This document shows, in pieces, positions 1-10,033 of a DNA stretch of 36,552 nucleotides (position 1 is the stretch's first letter; each line of letters begins with the position of its first letter). The position numbers were made by a program, and so were the translations under genes. A model generated the notes under the pieces. It was not told the DNA's origin. It saw nothing but the letters and a program-made list of their open reading frames with translations, and searched no databases. The stretch comes from Paulinella micropora (Eukaryota > Cercozoa > Imbricatea > Euglyphida), in the NCBI GenBank assembly GCA_009731375.1, contig BJOX01000004.1:1253390-1289941 (forward strand). Reading direction: 5' to 3'.

Positions 1-264
1 GAAGGAAGAAGGAAGAAGGAAGAAGGAAGAAGGAAGAAGGAAGAAGGAAGAAGGAAGAAGGAAGAAGGAAGGAGGAAGGAAGAAGGAAAAAGGAAGAAAA
101 AGAAAGAAAGAAAGAAAGAAGAAAGAAGAAAGAAGAAAGAAGAAAGAAGAAAGAAGAAAGAAAAAGAAGAAAAAGAAAGAAAGAAAAAGAAAGAAAGAAA
201 GAAAAAAAGAAAGAAAGAAGAAGCAGAAGCAGAAGCAGAAGCAGAAGAAGAAGAAGAAGAAGAA

Positions 265-317
<53 letters not shown>

Positions 318-355
318 AAATAAGAAAGAAAAGAAAGAAAAGAAAAGAAAAGAAA

Positions 356-396
<41 letters not shown>

Positions 397-422
397 AGAA
401 AGAAGAAGCAGAAGCAGAAGCA

Positions 423-471
<49 letters not shown>

Positions 472-562
472 AAACAAATAAGAAAGAAAAGAAAGAAAAG
501 AAAAGAAAAGAAAAGAAGAAAAGAAGAAAAGAAGAAAAGAAGAAAAGAAAAGAAAAGAAAAA

Positions 563-598
<36 letters not shown>

Positions 599-600
599 AA
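1..600. repeat. GAAGGA / GAAA purine microsatellite block
   Basis: Continuous purine-strand simple repeats: GAAGGA units at the start, then GAAA, GAAAA and GCAGAA units. The block GCAGAAGCAGAAGCAGAA followed by GAAA units occurs twice (about 221-330 and 406-480), so part of it is a segmental copy. I see no gene in it. Confidence 0.95.
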
Positions 601-654
601 AGGAGTGTGAGTCGCAACACGGATCAGGACAATTTGATAGTTCTTCATTATGAG

Positions 655-778
655 CAGAAAGGAAAGGAAAGGAAAGGAAAGGAAAGGAAAGGAAAGGAAA
701 GGAAAGGAAAGGAAAGGAAAGGAAAGGAAGGGAAAAGGGAAGGGGAAGGGAAAGGAAAGGAAAGGAAAGGAAAGGAAG
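655..778. repeat. GGAAA pentanucleotide microsatellite
   Basis: About 14 perfect GGAAA units followed by diverged units (GGGAAAAGG and similar). Reading frames through it are lysine/glycine or phenylalanine/serine artefacts. The following 780-975 is purine-rich and shows no convincing gene. Confidence 0.9.
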
Positions 779-975
779 CTATGTCGAAGTTTGACGCCAG
801 TGAAATCTTTTCTCGAGTAAAGGAGGGAAGGGAAAGGGAGGGATGGAGAAGAGAAAGAGAAGAGGATGGAAGCAAACACAAGTGAAAAGCATTGGCACAA
901 AACAAGACAAAGGGAAGAGAAGAAAAAGTAAGGTCAGACAAGGGAAGAGAAGAGAAGGGAAGGGAAGGCAAGGAA

Positions 976-1053
976 GGGATCTGAAGGGGTAAAAGTGAAA
1001 GCCAGATACGACAAGGGATCTGAAAGGGGGTAAAAGTCAAAGCCAGATACGAG
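976..1053 (+). repeat. 39-bp tandem duplication
   Basis: Two adjacent copies of a 39-bp unit that begins GGGATCTGAA and ends with CCAGATACGA plus two or three bases. The second copy has an extra G in the G run and one G-to-C change. Between here and 1508 I see unique sequence with no supported gene, apart from a small hairpin with arms 1140-1149 and 1159-1168. Confidence 0.85.
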
Positions 1054-1508
1054 GGAAGAAAAGGGGAGCACGTTAGAAGAAAGGAAAGGACAGGAAGGAA
1101 AGGAAGCAGGAAGCTAAATCGCAGAGAACTCTTGCTCCGTTCATTTCGTTGCGACGCGACGAAATGAATGGAGCATTTTGTGCACAGAGAACGTTTTTCA
1201 CACGGAATCTGCGGAATATATTTGCCTTGTTGTTTGCCAGGGCCGACCAGTGTTGTGACCTTTTCCTTTCTGACACTTTATGTACTAGTATTATTTATGT
1301 ATTATGAATCAATTTCATGTCACGATGACTCAGGAACAGTGATAATAGTTGAGTCTCGCTTGAAAGCTTGTGATAGTCTGAGTTTGTCTGTGGTGCGAAA
1401 AAAAAAACCCCAAAAAAATTTACAAAAAAAGGTAATTTTTATAGCTCATTTTTGTGATATGTGCATGCTATATGACTGTTGTTGTCTGCCTGAGTGCCTA
1501 CTGTGTGA

Positions 1509-1578
1509 TTGTTCTCTTCTCTCTCTCTCCCTCTCTCCCTCTCTCCCTCTCCCTCTCTCCCTCTCTCTCTCCCTCTCC

Positions 1579-1611
<33 letters not shown>

Positions 1612-1627
1612 CCTCTCTCTCTCTCTT
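1509..1627. repeat. CT / CTCTCC microsatellite
   Basis: Pyrimidine array of CTCT and CTCTCC units. The following 1628-1977 is AT-rich unique sequence with several TTAATATTA-type stretches. It holds no open frame of note and I assign nothing to it. Confidence 0.9.
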
Positions 1628-1973
1628 TGTCGCTTTTATTGAGAGATCAATTTTTTTTTTACAATTGGACTCAGGAAACGTCCACGTGAAAAGTATAGCT
1701 AGTAAGTTATACCTTTATCAAAGGTGAAAACCTAGTTATTCAGTTGAGCGTATTAAGGGAGATATTAATATTAAAATTAGTATTCAGCGGCTTAGTATTA
1801 ATATTGTATTATAGTTATTAAAATTAATATTTTTGCTTAGATATATTGCGCGGTGATATATATATGTTATGTTATCGATATATGTAATTGTAAAGTTGTA
1901 GTCGTATAACGTATGTGTGGCGGCCCCCCCCTCTCTTTTCTTTTTTCGTGAGAAAATGAAGAGAGAGAGAGGG

Positions 1974-1977
<4 letters not shown>

Positions 1978-2020
<43 letters not shown>

Positions 2021-2119
2021 NNNNNNNNNNNNNNNNNNNNNNNNNNNNNNNNNNNNNNNNNNNNNNNNNNNNNNNNNNNNNNNNNNNNNNNNNNNNNNNN
2101 NNNNNNNNNNNNNNNNNNN
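1978..2119. other. Poly-G tract running into an assembly gap
   Basis: More than 40 consecutive G (1978-2020) followed by 99 N. The poly-G ends exactly at the gap, which suggests that sequencing or assembly failed at the homopolymer. The gap separates the LINE 3' end from whatever lies to its left. Confidence 0.9.
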
Positions 2120-2152
2120 TTCTTTTTGGCGCGTGTGCGTATGTTATATGTA

Positions 2153-3477
2153 TTATGATGTTTGTTGGTGTTTTAGTAGATATGCAGTTAGTGCTTTTTT
2201 GAATGGTTTGATTTTTGTTTCATCTGTTATATGTTTTGGGATTGACTTCCATTGATCTGCAAAGATCTTGGTGAGGTATGGGTCTTTGTGGTTAAACAAA
2301 AAGGCTGCCTTTTGTTGAGTATCGGGTTTTGTATGGGTGTATGGTATTGATTGGTGTAAAGGTTTTATTGTGGAGTGGTCTGTTGATGTGTTTTTGGGGT
2401 AAAGAATGGTTGATTTTCTATGCATACACGGAGGGTATATAATATAGGTGGGTGATGTGGAGCAGTTTGAGTTGATTTAGGATTGGTTTGGTATGTGCGC
2501 GGTAGTGTGTTTTTGCAATTATTCTGATTATTTTTTTTATGTATTTATATGAGTGGTTGTATATATTTCTTTTTGTTGTCATGCGTCCCCCAGATGGAGA
2601 TGTTTTGTATAAGGTGTGGGTATATGTGTGTATAATATAGTTGTTTCATTTGTTTTATGTTTAGATATTTTTTAGCATATAGTAATGAGTTGATTGTGGG
2701 TTGGAGTTTACGGATTATGTTGTTAATATGTTGGTCGTATTTAAGGTTATGTTGTAGTGTTATGCCCAGGAGTTTTGCGTGTTGGCATTGCTCGAGGGTG
2801 TGGTTGTTTATTGTTATTGTGATATTTTGTTTTGTTTTGTGGAAAATTGTGTATGTTGTTTTTGTTGGGTTGGGTACTAGGTTATTAGAGTGGAAGTAGT
2901 TGATTAATTTCGTTATTTCTGTTTGCGTTTTTTCTTGTAGGTTTTTAGGATTTTTTGCTGTTATTATGAGTGTGGTGTCGTCTGCATATGTGTATACTGT
3001 TCCTTGTTGTATAATATTGATTATGTCATTTATGTAGAGTAGGAAGAAGGTGGTGGAGAGTGTGCTGCCTTGTGGGATGCCATGTGTGATGGTGCGTTTG
3101 TGGGACTTGGCATATTGTGTGTGGACTTCTTGAATGCGATTTGGGAAGTAGGATGCAAAGAACTGGACTGTACCTTCGTTGAAATTAAAATTTCGTCGAA
3201 GTTTGTCCAGTAGCTTTGAATGTTCTACTGTGTCGTATGCTTTCGAGAGGTCTACATAGAGAGCTAGTACTAGCTCTTCTTTGTCTTTATGATTTTGTAT
3301 TTGGTTCATTATGGTTTGGACTGTCATGGTTGTGCTTGAGATAGGTCGAAATGCGTATTGTGTATGTGATATTATGTTGTGTTTTGTTAGGTGGTCCATT
3401 ATTTGTTTATTTACTATTGTGTCAAATACTTTAGCTATTGTGGGTAGTAATGATATCGGTCTGTAGTTGGCTGGCAT
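2153..3477 (-). pseudogene. LINE reverse transcriptase and C-terminal tail, frameshifted
   Basis: The longest intact piece (2545-3477, 310 residues) carries the RT fingers and palm: ANYRPISLL, then LYVDLSKAYDTV with the first catalytic Asp, then HGIPQGSTLS, then YTYADDTTLII with the YADD catalytic pair, and a KLLGITL thumb segment. It reads to a stop at 2545. Coding resumes in a second frame (an RIIAKTHYRAHTKP-like stretch) and then in a third frame (2153-2425, ending FADQWKSIPKHI), the typical end of this LINE group. Coding for the linker upstream of 3477 is also split by a frameshift near 3540. The function in intact relatives is target-primed reverse transcription. Confidence 0.92.
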
Positions 3478-3984
3478 GCTTGTGACGCTGGCTTTGTATA
3501 GTTCTATTACTTTTGTTGTTTTGAGTGCGTCTGGGTATTTATTTTCATTTGGCTTTGTTGAAGAGGTTGGTGAGTCTAGGTGTGAGGAAGGCGTGCATGT
3601 CTTTTATAACTGTTGGTTTTATTTTGTATATGTCCTCTGCTTTATCTCTGCTTATTTTTTTTAGTGTTTTGTTTACAATGTCTTCTGTTGTGTTATGTAG
3701 TTTGAAGCTTGGATGTGTTTGTTTGTTTTCTTCCGCTCTCTCTTCTTGTTGTTGTTTATGTTCGGTTGTTGGTATGCTGTTGCTTTTTTTTTGCCTATTG
3801 TTATGTAATGATCGGTGAGTGCGTTTGCTATTTCTATGGGGTCTGTGTATGTTTTGTTGTTGTACTGTATCGTGGTTGGCGACGCTCTCGGTGGTTTGTT
3901 GTTAGTAGGTACTAAATCTCTGAGTTTTCTGTGTTATTTCTTTGGGTTGTTTTTATTTTCTTCTAGCGTCTTCATTACTTCGTT

Positions 3985-4812
3985 TTATCCGGCTTTGTGT
4001 ATTATTTTGTCGATTTTGTACCTCTGTGTTCTGTATGCCTGTTTGTTTTCTGTTGTCGGGTCATCTCTCCATTTTTTATATAGTAGGTGCTTTTTTCTTA
4101 TTTGCCTCTTTATTATGGGGCTGCACCAGCTTTTTCTTCTATTGGATTGCTTGGGTTTTCGTTCGAAGTGTTCTATTACTTTTGTTATTGTTGTTTGTAT
4201 GTCTCTAAATTTTTGGTTTGTGTTGCTGCTTTCTGTGTCGTCCCGTGTGATGTATTCTAGCTGTGTTTTGAGGTTTGCCAGGATTGTGTCTTTATTTTTT
4301 TCGTATATGTTTTTGGTGAGTCTGGGTGTGTTGTCTCTGTCTGGCTTTCTTGTGTGGGTGTGCATTATTGCGTATATGGGGTGGTGCTCTGATATGCATG
4401 GGCTTATGATGTTTGATTCTATGTTGGCATTGATATTGGTGATTATCATGTCTATGAGTGTATGGAATGTTGTGTGGACCATGTCGTGTCTTGTTGCTTT
4501 TGTTATTGTTGTGTAGAGGTTGTTGTGTATCATTAGGTTTTGAAAGTCTGTGTGTGGTTTATGTATGTTGTCTAGTAGGTTGTAGTTGAGGTCACCTACT
4601 AGTGTTATTGTGCTTGTAGGCGTTTTGTGTAGTATGCTGTTTATGTTATTTTGTAGTTCATGCATGAATTGTTTGTCTATGAATGGGCGTGTATACATAC
4701 CTATTATTGTGTGTATTGGTTTGTTTTTAAGTTTATTATTACAAATTCTTAGTGTTAGTGGGCTTTTGCATGACTCCGATATAGTTTGTTTATCGTCTAT
4801 TGTGATGTGCAT
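3985..4812 (-). pseudogene. LINE endonuclease domain, 5'-truncated
   Basis: An open frame of 275 residues. It carries features of the C-terminal half of an APE-type endonuclease: a TLVGDLNYNLLD segment (the conserved GDxN active-site motif), an HTLIDMIITN segment (the family's S/TxxDxI motif) and an ISEHHPIYA segment (the conserved SDHxP-type motif with the catalytic His). The N-terminal strands with the first catalytic Asn and Glu are absent. A basic linker follows and ends at a stop. In the intact family this domain nicks target DNA before reverse transcription. Further coding continues downstream in other frames, so this is part of one broken polyprotein. Confidence 0.85.
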
Positions 4813-4858
4813 GTTGCTTTTATAGTATATTGAGATGTCGATGTGATGTTTAGCTGTC

Positions 4859-4886
4859 TCTATCTCTCTCTCTCTCTCTCTCTAGA

Positions 4887-4949
<63 letters not shown>

Positions 4950-5047
4950 CGCTCGCTCGCTCGCTCGCTCGCTCTCCCTCTCCCCTCTCGCTCTTTTCTT
5001 TTCTTTTCTTTAATATATTTTCTTTTCTTTTCTTTTCTTTTCTTTTC

Positions 5048-5078
<31 letters not shown>

Positions 5079-5429
5079 CTTTTGATTTGCTTTGCTTTGC
5101 TTTGCTTTGCTTTTCATTTCTTTTCATTTCTTTTCATTTCATTTCATTTCATTTCATTTCTTTCCTTTCCTTTCCTTTCCTTTCCTTCTTTCCTTTCCTT
5201 TCCTTCCCTTCCCTTTTCTTTCCTTTCCTTTTCTTTCCTTTCCTTTCCTTTCCTTCCCTTTTCTTTCCTTCCCTTTTCTTTCCTTCCCTTTTCTGTTCTT
5301 TTCTTTTCTTTTCTTTTCTTTCCTTTTCTTTTCTTTCCTTTCCTTTCCTTCCCCCCCCCCCCTTTTTTTTTGTCCTTTCTTTCTTGTCTTTCTTGTCTTT
5401 CTTGTCTTTCTTTTCTTTCTTTTCTTTCT

Positions 5430-5461
<32 letters not shown>

Positions 5462-5524
5462 TTGGTTCCTTCCTTCCTTCCTTCCTTCCTTTCTTCCTTC
5501 CTTCCTTCCTTCCTTTCTTTCTTT

Positions 5525-5579
<55 letters not shown>

Positions 5580-5580
5580 G
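4859..5580. repeat. CT, TTTTC, TTTCC and TTCC pyrimidine microsatellites
   Basis: Successive arrays of CT, GCTC, TTTTC, TTTGC, TTTCA, TTTCC, a run of 14 C followed by 9 T near 5350, then TTTCTTG, TTCC and TTTC. All six frames yield low-complexity artefacts (FLSFPFLSF, RKEKKRK). No gene. Confidence 0.95.
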
Positions 5581-5593
5581 ATTAGTCGTTCCA

Positions 5594-5668
5594 ATGAGCC
5601 GCTACTATGGTGACCAAGACCACACCATGGCAAAAGAAGATAAGTGGTACCAGCAGCAGATGAAAGGG
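5594..5668 (+). CDS. Candidate first exon, unrecognised protein
   Basis: An ATG at 5594 opens a hydrophilic reading MSRYYGDQDHTMAKEDKWYQ followed by QQMKG, and a possible donor GG|GTATCTG lies at 5668/5669. Without splicing the frame stops at TAA seven codons or fewer later. The island is flanked by a TTTC microsatellite and by a poly-C tract plus gap, so any following exon would be hidden. The opposite strand also reads open, as a hydrophobic stretch, so strand and coding status are uncertain. I do not recognise the protein. Confidence 0.3.
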
Positions 5669-5682
5669 TATCTGTAACACAC

Positions 5683-5836
5683 ATCCCCCCCCCCCCNNNN
5701 NNNNNNNNNNNNNNNNNNNNNNNNNNNNNNNNNNNNNNNNNNNNNNNNNNNNNNNNNNNNNNNNNNNNNNNNNNNNNNNNNNNNNNNNNNNNNNNNNNNN
5801 NNNNNNNNNNNNNNNNNNNNNNNNNNNNNNNNNNNN
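5683..5836. other. Poly-C tract and 140-N assembly gap
   Basis: A run of C (5685-5696) runs directly into 140 N. This is the same homopolymer-to-gap arrangement as at 1978-2119 and 22517-22807. Confidence 0.9.
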
Positions 5837-5860
5837 GACCACTGGGCTATCACGGTGTCC

Positions 5861-5862
<2 letters not shown>

Positions 5863-5915
<53 letters not shown>

Positions 5916-6089
5916 GTGTGTATCTCCTGCCAATTGCTGAGCCAAAAGGCCATGTGCATCCAGTCCTCCATTCCATAAGGAAAGTCTCCACACCAATCGG
6001 TGGAATAAAGGAAGTGACGGCATAGAACATTACTCTAGGAGCTTTATACCAATCAGCCCATGGAAAGGACCGATGGCCTATGTACTCCC

Positions 6090-6125
<36 letters not shown>

Positions 6126-6132
6126 TGATAAT
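5863..6132 (-). other. AAT microsatellites flanking a minus-strand exon-like island
   Basis: AAT arrays at 5863-5915 and 6091-6132 enclose about 175 bp of unique sequence. On the minus strand this reads without a stop as [20 protein letters not shown], then a hydrophobic stretch [20 protein letters not shown], then [10 protein letters not shown]. The start follows (TTA)nG, which could serve as a 3' splice site. A shorter related piece (GHRDSPVV) sits beside the gap at 5837-5862, again next to an AAT array. The function is unknown, and coding status is inferred only from the open frame and residue composition. Confidence 0.35.
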
Positions 6133-6169
6133 AAGAGCACTGAGCAACTGACCCCTTACATCCCCCCGG

Positions 6170-6196
6170 GATAGATAGATAGATAGATAGATAGAT

Positions 6197-6241
<45 letters not shown>

Positions 6242-6257
6242 GTAGTAGATAGAGTAG

Positions 6258-6331
<74 letters not shown>

Positions 6332-6338
6332 TATAGAT
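6170..6338. repeat. GATA microsatellite
   Basis: Interrupted GATA array with GTAGATAGA interruptions near 6241-6262. Confidence 0.95.
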
Positions 6339-6343
6339 ACAGA

Positions 6344-6476
6344 TTTTGCGGACGTATATAGCCGTTAAATTGAACTAATTTAAATTCTGACCACTAATTC
6401 GAAATCTGAACGCTAATCTGAAATCTGACCCTTAACTAAAATTCGATGGCTGAGTTTGACACTTGAATGTACCCAG
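6344..6476 (+). repeat. GCGGACG module, copy A (introner-like)
   Basis: Begins TTTTGCGGACG, continues TATATAGCCGTTAAATT, then has three diverged 19-bp repeats (CTGACCACTAA.., CTGAACGCTAA.., CTGACCCTTAA..) and ends CTTGAATGTACCCAG. Related copies lie back to back at 9126-9254 (minus) and 9256-9393 (plus). All three end in CTTGAATGT, a few bases, then CAG, like a 3' splice acceptor. Copy A is followed at once by an ATT array. Confidence 0.6.
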
Positions 6477-6477
6477 T

Positions 6478-6479
6478 AA

Positions 6480-6542
<63 letters not shown>

Positions 6543-6564
6543 CATTATTGTTATTATTATTATT
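6478..6564. repeat. ATT microsatellite
   Basis: Nearly perfect ATT array with a few interruptions at its right end. Confidence 0.95.
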
Positions 6565-6709
6565 GGCCTTAAACCAAACCCCCTATAACAACGATTTTGT
6601 GTCCGCTGTTGATCGCGCCCAGCGCAGGGCTAACAGACGACCGTTTGAAAACCGTGACCCAGCGGAAAAAAAAGAAACTAAAGTTGTGTGCCAACGCACT
6701 GAATGCTGA
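6565..6709 (+). CDS. Candidate terminal exon, unrecognised
   Basis: A non-repetitive open stretch reads ALNQTPYNNDFVSAVDRAQR, then RANRRPFENRDPAEKK, and stops at 6707-6709. The mixture of charged and polar residues looks like coding sequence, but there is no recognised motif and no confirmed splice site; the left side is the ATT array. The following 6710-6918 is AT-rich unique sequence with nothing I can assign. Confidence 0.25.
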
Positions 6710-6918
6710 GGAGTGAAAAGGATACTTCGTACACTGCGGCACAGAACCTTCATGCAAACCCCATAGTCTAAGAGAAGAGTGGACTTGCATTTGAAAGGCC
6801 GCTGAGCTCAGAAGAATTTTATTAACTTGGGAGCATGGAACATTGAATGTAAATTTTTTATTAATATTAATATTCATGCTTGGCGTATAAAATCTTTTTT
6901 CATTAACTTGATTAAATA

Positions 6919-6976
6919 TTAACCCTTAACCGGTTTGCCACTTTTGGGGATCTAAAGCCACGTTTGGGGATCTGAC
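6919..6976 (+). repeat. Left end: TTAA, terminal inverted repeat, subterminal repeats
   Basis: TTAA at 6919-6922; terminal repeat CCCTTAACCGGTTT at 6923-6936; two subterminal copies at 6937-6956 (GCCACTTTTGGGGATCTAAA) and 6957-6976 (GCCACGTTTGGGGATCTGAC). These are likely transposase binding sites, by analogy with other piggyBac ends. Confidence 0.88.
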
Positions 6977-7112
6977 CCAATTTCAAGTTTTTTAATCCCT
7001 ATTTGTGGTTTTTGACAGTTATATTATTAAATTCAATTGAATTAAACCCGGTGGAAGCTAATTGTGTAAAAAAACCGTTCTTTAATAACTAATAAAACCT
7101 TGACAATCACTG

Positions 7113-8987
7113 TCACAACGGCTGCCTCTTACATTTCCCAGATGGAACGAAATGATTGACTGTGTGCCACGGAAAACATTCTCCAGTTCGGCAAAAAAAA
7201 TAGCGACAATCGCTGCAATAAGCACTGGTACGCTTGCGGATTCCATTACTAGCACACACCGCACAACTTGGCAAACCGAGTTCTGCTTACCCGCGCCGCG
7301 CTTACCATCACTCGCCTCGTTTGTAAGACTTACCAAATGGCCAAGCATCACACGATTGCCCCTCGCTGCGCTCCTAGAACCTCCAAAAAGCCCCGCATAA
7401 GACACCAAACCCTCAATAAGTTCCTTGAGCATGTCTTTGCGTGTTTTTTCTTCATGAAACTGTTTGTAGATGATAGTTGTGTTTGTAACCGCAACATCTA
7501 ACAAACCCGCAAATAACTTGAACCAAGGCTTGTTGAATCTTACCGCCTTCTCAACTCCGTAACGAAGTCGTAACTGATCGCCTGTATCAACGCCGCCCAT
7601 GTGCTGAGTGTATGTCTTGCAAATTTCAAAACAATTCACTGGAACCGTAGCCAGGCTCCACCCCCCCCCCATGCAGCCTCCTTTCGACGTGGCTCATGGT
7701 ACCCCCCAACACAGTTGACAAAAAATAAACCACCTGGGTGCCTTTCCAAGCAACAGCATGCATAGTGACTCTGTTATGACTCCAAGTGGCCATTGCGGAC
7801 GTGCCCCGGTCACTATTCTTCTTGACTTCGTCCAGTAGCTCCTTTGCCGCCCTCAGCCTGGGTTTGACAACAGTGCCAATGCAGTTGATGCCCCTCTTTA
7901 GGACACAGTCAAAAAACAACTGCAGCCCTGTGTAAAACCTATCTAAAGCGATGATCCTGCCGCTTTGGTCGATGCCGGCTAGGTCTAAAAGCTTCATAAC
8001 AACTGCATACGTCATTCCGTGCCCAGAATCGTCCTGCACCGTTCCCTCACCCTCATAACAAAGCAGCGTATAAAAATAGCCTGTTACTGAACAGCACAGA
8101 GCAAACAGTTTGAATCCCCATTTGATGGGTTTTTTCGGTAAGTATTGCCTAAGGTAGGTACGCCCTTTAAAAGGGATCATTCCCTCGTCGATTGACACCC
8201 ACTGACCCAATTCCCACAGCCTAGGAAAATTTTCTTGTATAATCTCAATAAAGACTCGAACATTGAAAAGTTTGTCATACTGAGGGGAGTCACGAGGAGC
8301 TGCCAGACGGGGGTCAGTGAGATGAAAATAACGTTTGATATTCTGATACCTCACGTACCCCATGATGCTTGCAAGGTCTGGCCACTGCCAGAAGTCTGAC
8401 ACAGCGCCAATCCAATAATCTGTTTCAGCAGGCAACCCCATCACCCCCATTATTATAAGGATCGCCAAAAATGAAAGTATGTCAGATAGTGTCACGGGTA
8501 CCCAAGGCCGCTGACGCTCTGAGGGGTTGAGACTACGTTTCCAGGTTGCATACTTGTTGGTGTTTCTTGTGACATTCGGCCAGAATTGCGTGGGTAAGAA
8601 CATAAAGAAAATATCCACCATACTGAGGAGGTCGGGGGAACGCACAGAAAGTGATGCCCTGGACTGCCCTTCGAATGCCGGAAGCACACGAGGAGGTGCA
8701 ACACCCACCTTCCATTCTTTGACATCTTTGAACTCACTGGCAGGTAGGCTATCGCCTTCGTCAATCTCTAGTGCCGGATCCTCCTTCTCGTCTTCACCAG
8801 ACCCCTCATCTTCTTCGACATCATCGTCACTGACAAGTGAGTCGCTGGGATGAGGGGCTCGTTTGTTGTCCATATCTCCTTCTTTTTGATCCTCTTCATC
8901 GATTAAACTACCCGACTCATCCCCCGACTCTGGCGGTCTGTTGGAAAACAGTACAGTAAGGAATACTGACAGCCAACGCCGATGCAT
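7113..8987 (-). pseudogene. piggyBac-type transposase (DDE_Tnp_1_7), frameshifted
   Basis: A cut-and-paste transposase. The N-terminal part is acidic (EDEGSGEDEKEDPALEIDEG). The catalytic core follows, with the first Asp in WVSIDEGMIPFKGRTYLRQY near 8165-8210, the second in IIALDRFYTGLQLFF near 7920-7965 and the third in HMGGVDTGDQLRLRYG near 7560-7610. The second and third Asp lie in different frames; the shift falls at a run of ten C (7661-7670). A further shift near 7270-7290 separates the core from a cysteine-rich C-terminal domain that reads SCAVC, then YCSDCRYFFC and CFPWH, and ends at TGA 7113-7115. Such a cross-brace zinc domain is typical of piggyBac transposases. The start may lie further upstream: an open frame from 9135 (MSTAIPSDPDDDDYV) could join by splicing at CAACAG|ACCGCC near 8943. 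The poly-C break could be a sequencing error; the second break is harder to explain that way. Confidence 0.9.
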
Positions 8988-9125
8988 GTATGGAAGTACA
9001 GAAATCTACTATACTTCCAGCATCGTCCTTGGCCGACAACAAAACAGAAGCAAATTGCACAAAATAGCTGAAACCAGGTAGGGATAGGTACACATAGTCA
9101 TCGTCATCAGGGTCGCTGGGTATTG

Positions 9126-9393
9126 CTGTTGACATTCAAGACAACAAAAAAAATTGATTTTTCTGTTTTGGTTGGAATTTCAGTTTTGCTTGGAATTTTG
9201 ATTTTGGGTGAAAATTTGAATTTTTCAAATTAACGGCTATATTCGTCCGCAAAATATCGTAAATTTTCGCGAAATGTTACCGTTAAATTTGAAAATTTGA
9301 ATTTTTGTCACAAAAATGAAAAACTGTCACAAAAATGAAAATCTGACACAAAAATGAAAAACTAATTTTTGTTGTTGTCTTGAATGTCAACAG
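9126..9393. repeat. Imperfect palindrome made of two GCGGACG modules (copies B and C)
   Basis: Copy B (9126-9254, minus) and copy C (9256-9393, plus) are placed head to head. Both ends read CTTGAATGTCAACAGCAATA outward, a match of about 35 bp at the outer arms, and an inner match of about 25 bp includes CCGTTAA and AAATTTGAA. Copy C contains three 18-19-bp direct repeats (TGTCACAAAAATGAAAAAC and relatives). The palindrome sits upstream of the transposase and ends at a 10-N gap, so copy C may be misjoined. Copy B ends where a 3' splice site would place the MSTAIPSD reading. Confidence 0.65.
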
Positions 9394-9489
9394 CAATATN
9401 NNNNNNNNNTATCAAGCCGTCCTCACTGCAAACATGCAGAGAAACCATTCGACATCACAAGAAAAATTCTAGGTTCAAGAAAAACAAGT

Positions 9490-9804
9490 CTACCCAGCAT
9501 TTATTGCATTTTTGGCATCTCCGTCGATTTCCTGGCCTTGCCCAAGTATGCCGTTATCGGCAGAGCCACTCCCTTCAATTCTGTATTTGATAATCTCCGA
9601 AGCAATCATCATGGAATCGTCTTCATCCTCCGCATCCCACTTCATCCAAAACTTGTCTTTTGTACGACCATACTGTCGAGAAACAGTACCCTCAATCTCC
9701 CTCGTCTTCCAGTCATCAGGCCATTTTTGTTTGGCATAAGCCTCACCAAATTCCCTGACCGGAAGACGCACACGGACTGTGAGAAGCTCTTGGTGCGCAG
9801 ACAT
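9490..9804 (-). CDS. Small ORF of the piggyBac element, possible transposase N-terminal exon
   Basis: 104 residues from the ATG at 9804. I chose it over the upstream ATGs because the region before it is a poly-T/A tract. It reads MSAHQELLTVRVRLPVREFG, later REIEGTVSRQYGRTKDKFWM and KWDAEDEDDSMMIASEIIKY. The GTVxxxxxxxxKFWMKWD pattern resembles the small chromo-like N-terminal domain seen in some protist piggyBac proteins, but this is a resemblance only. A GT at CTGG|GTAGAC next to the stop could be a donor joining it to the transposase. It lies fully inside the terminal repeats and so belongs to the element. Confidence 0.5.
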   Translation of the reverse strand: MSAHQELLTVRVRLPVREFGEAYAKQKWPDDWKTREIEGTVSRQYGRTKDKFWMKWDAEDEDDSMMIASEIIKYRIEGSGSADNGILGQGQEIDGDAKNAINAG

Positions 9805-10033
9805 GATGTTGAAAAAAAAAAAAAAGGTCCCCGCCACATAAAAAAAGGCAACGAAAATTCGTGAAAAAAAGTGGTTGGTGCCTGGTTTCAGTTTCATATT
9901 TAAGTCACTTCTAGAAAAGCTATGACATTCTGGTTTTCACAGATAGCTTCCCCAACACGTAAATATTAAATTTGCAGCGTAGTACAACTTGTTTCGATTG
10001 GTATTTATGTTTTTATTCAACCCAAAAATTCAA

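Larger units (their letters stand above)
2120..4858 (-). mobile_element. Decayed non-LTR retrotransposon (LINE) with endonuclease and reverse transcriptase
   Basis: Minus-strand element of about 2.7 kb. In sense order it has an apurinic-type endonuclease segment, a linker, a reverse transcriptase with YADD, and a C-terminal tail ending near 2153. It is cut at its 5' end: the first part of the endonuclease is missing and the element stops at a CT microsatellite. Its 3' end runs into the gap at 2119, so no poly-A or target-site duplication can be read. Frameshifts and stops between 3985 and 3477, near 2545 and near 2430 show it is dead. The domain order and the motifs fit the CR1/L2/Jockey group in a broad sense; I cannot place it in a clade. 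The sense strand is A/C-rich, unlike the GC-rich host exons. Confidence 0.9.

Noticed and set aside
1073-1276. 67-codon minus-strand frame
   Set aside because: No recognisable motif, ends in a phenylalanine/serine low-complexity stretch, and overlaps other equally open frames.
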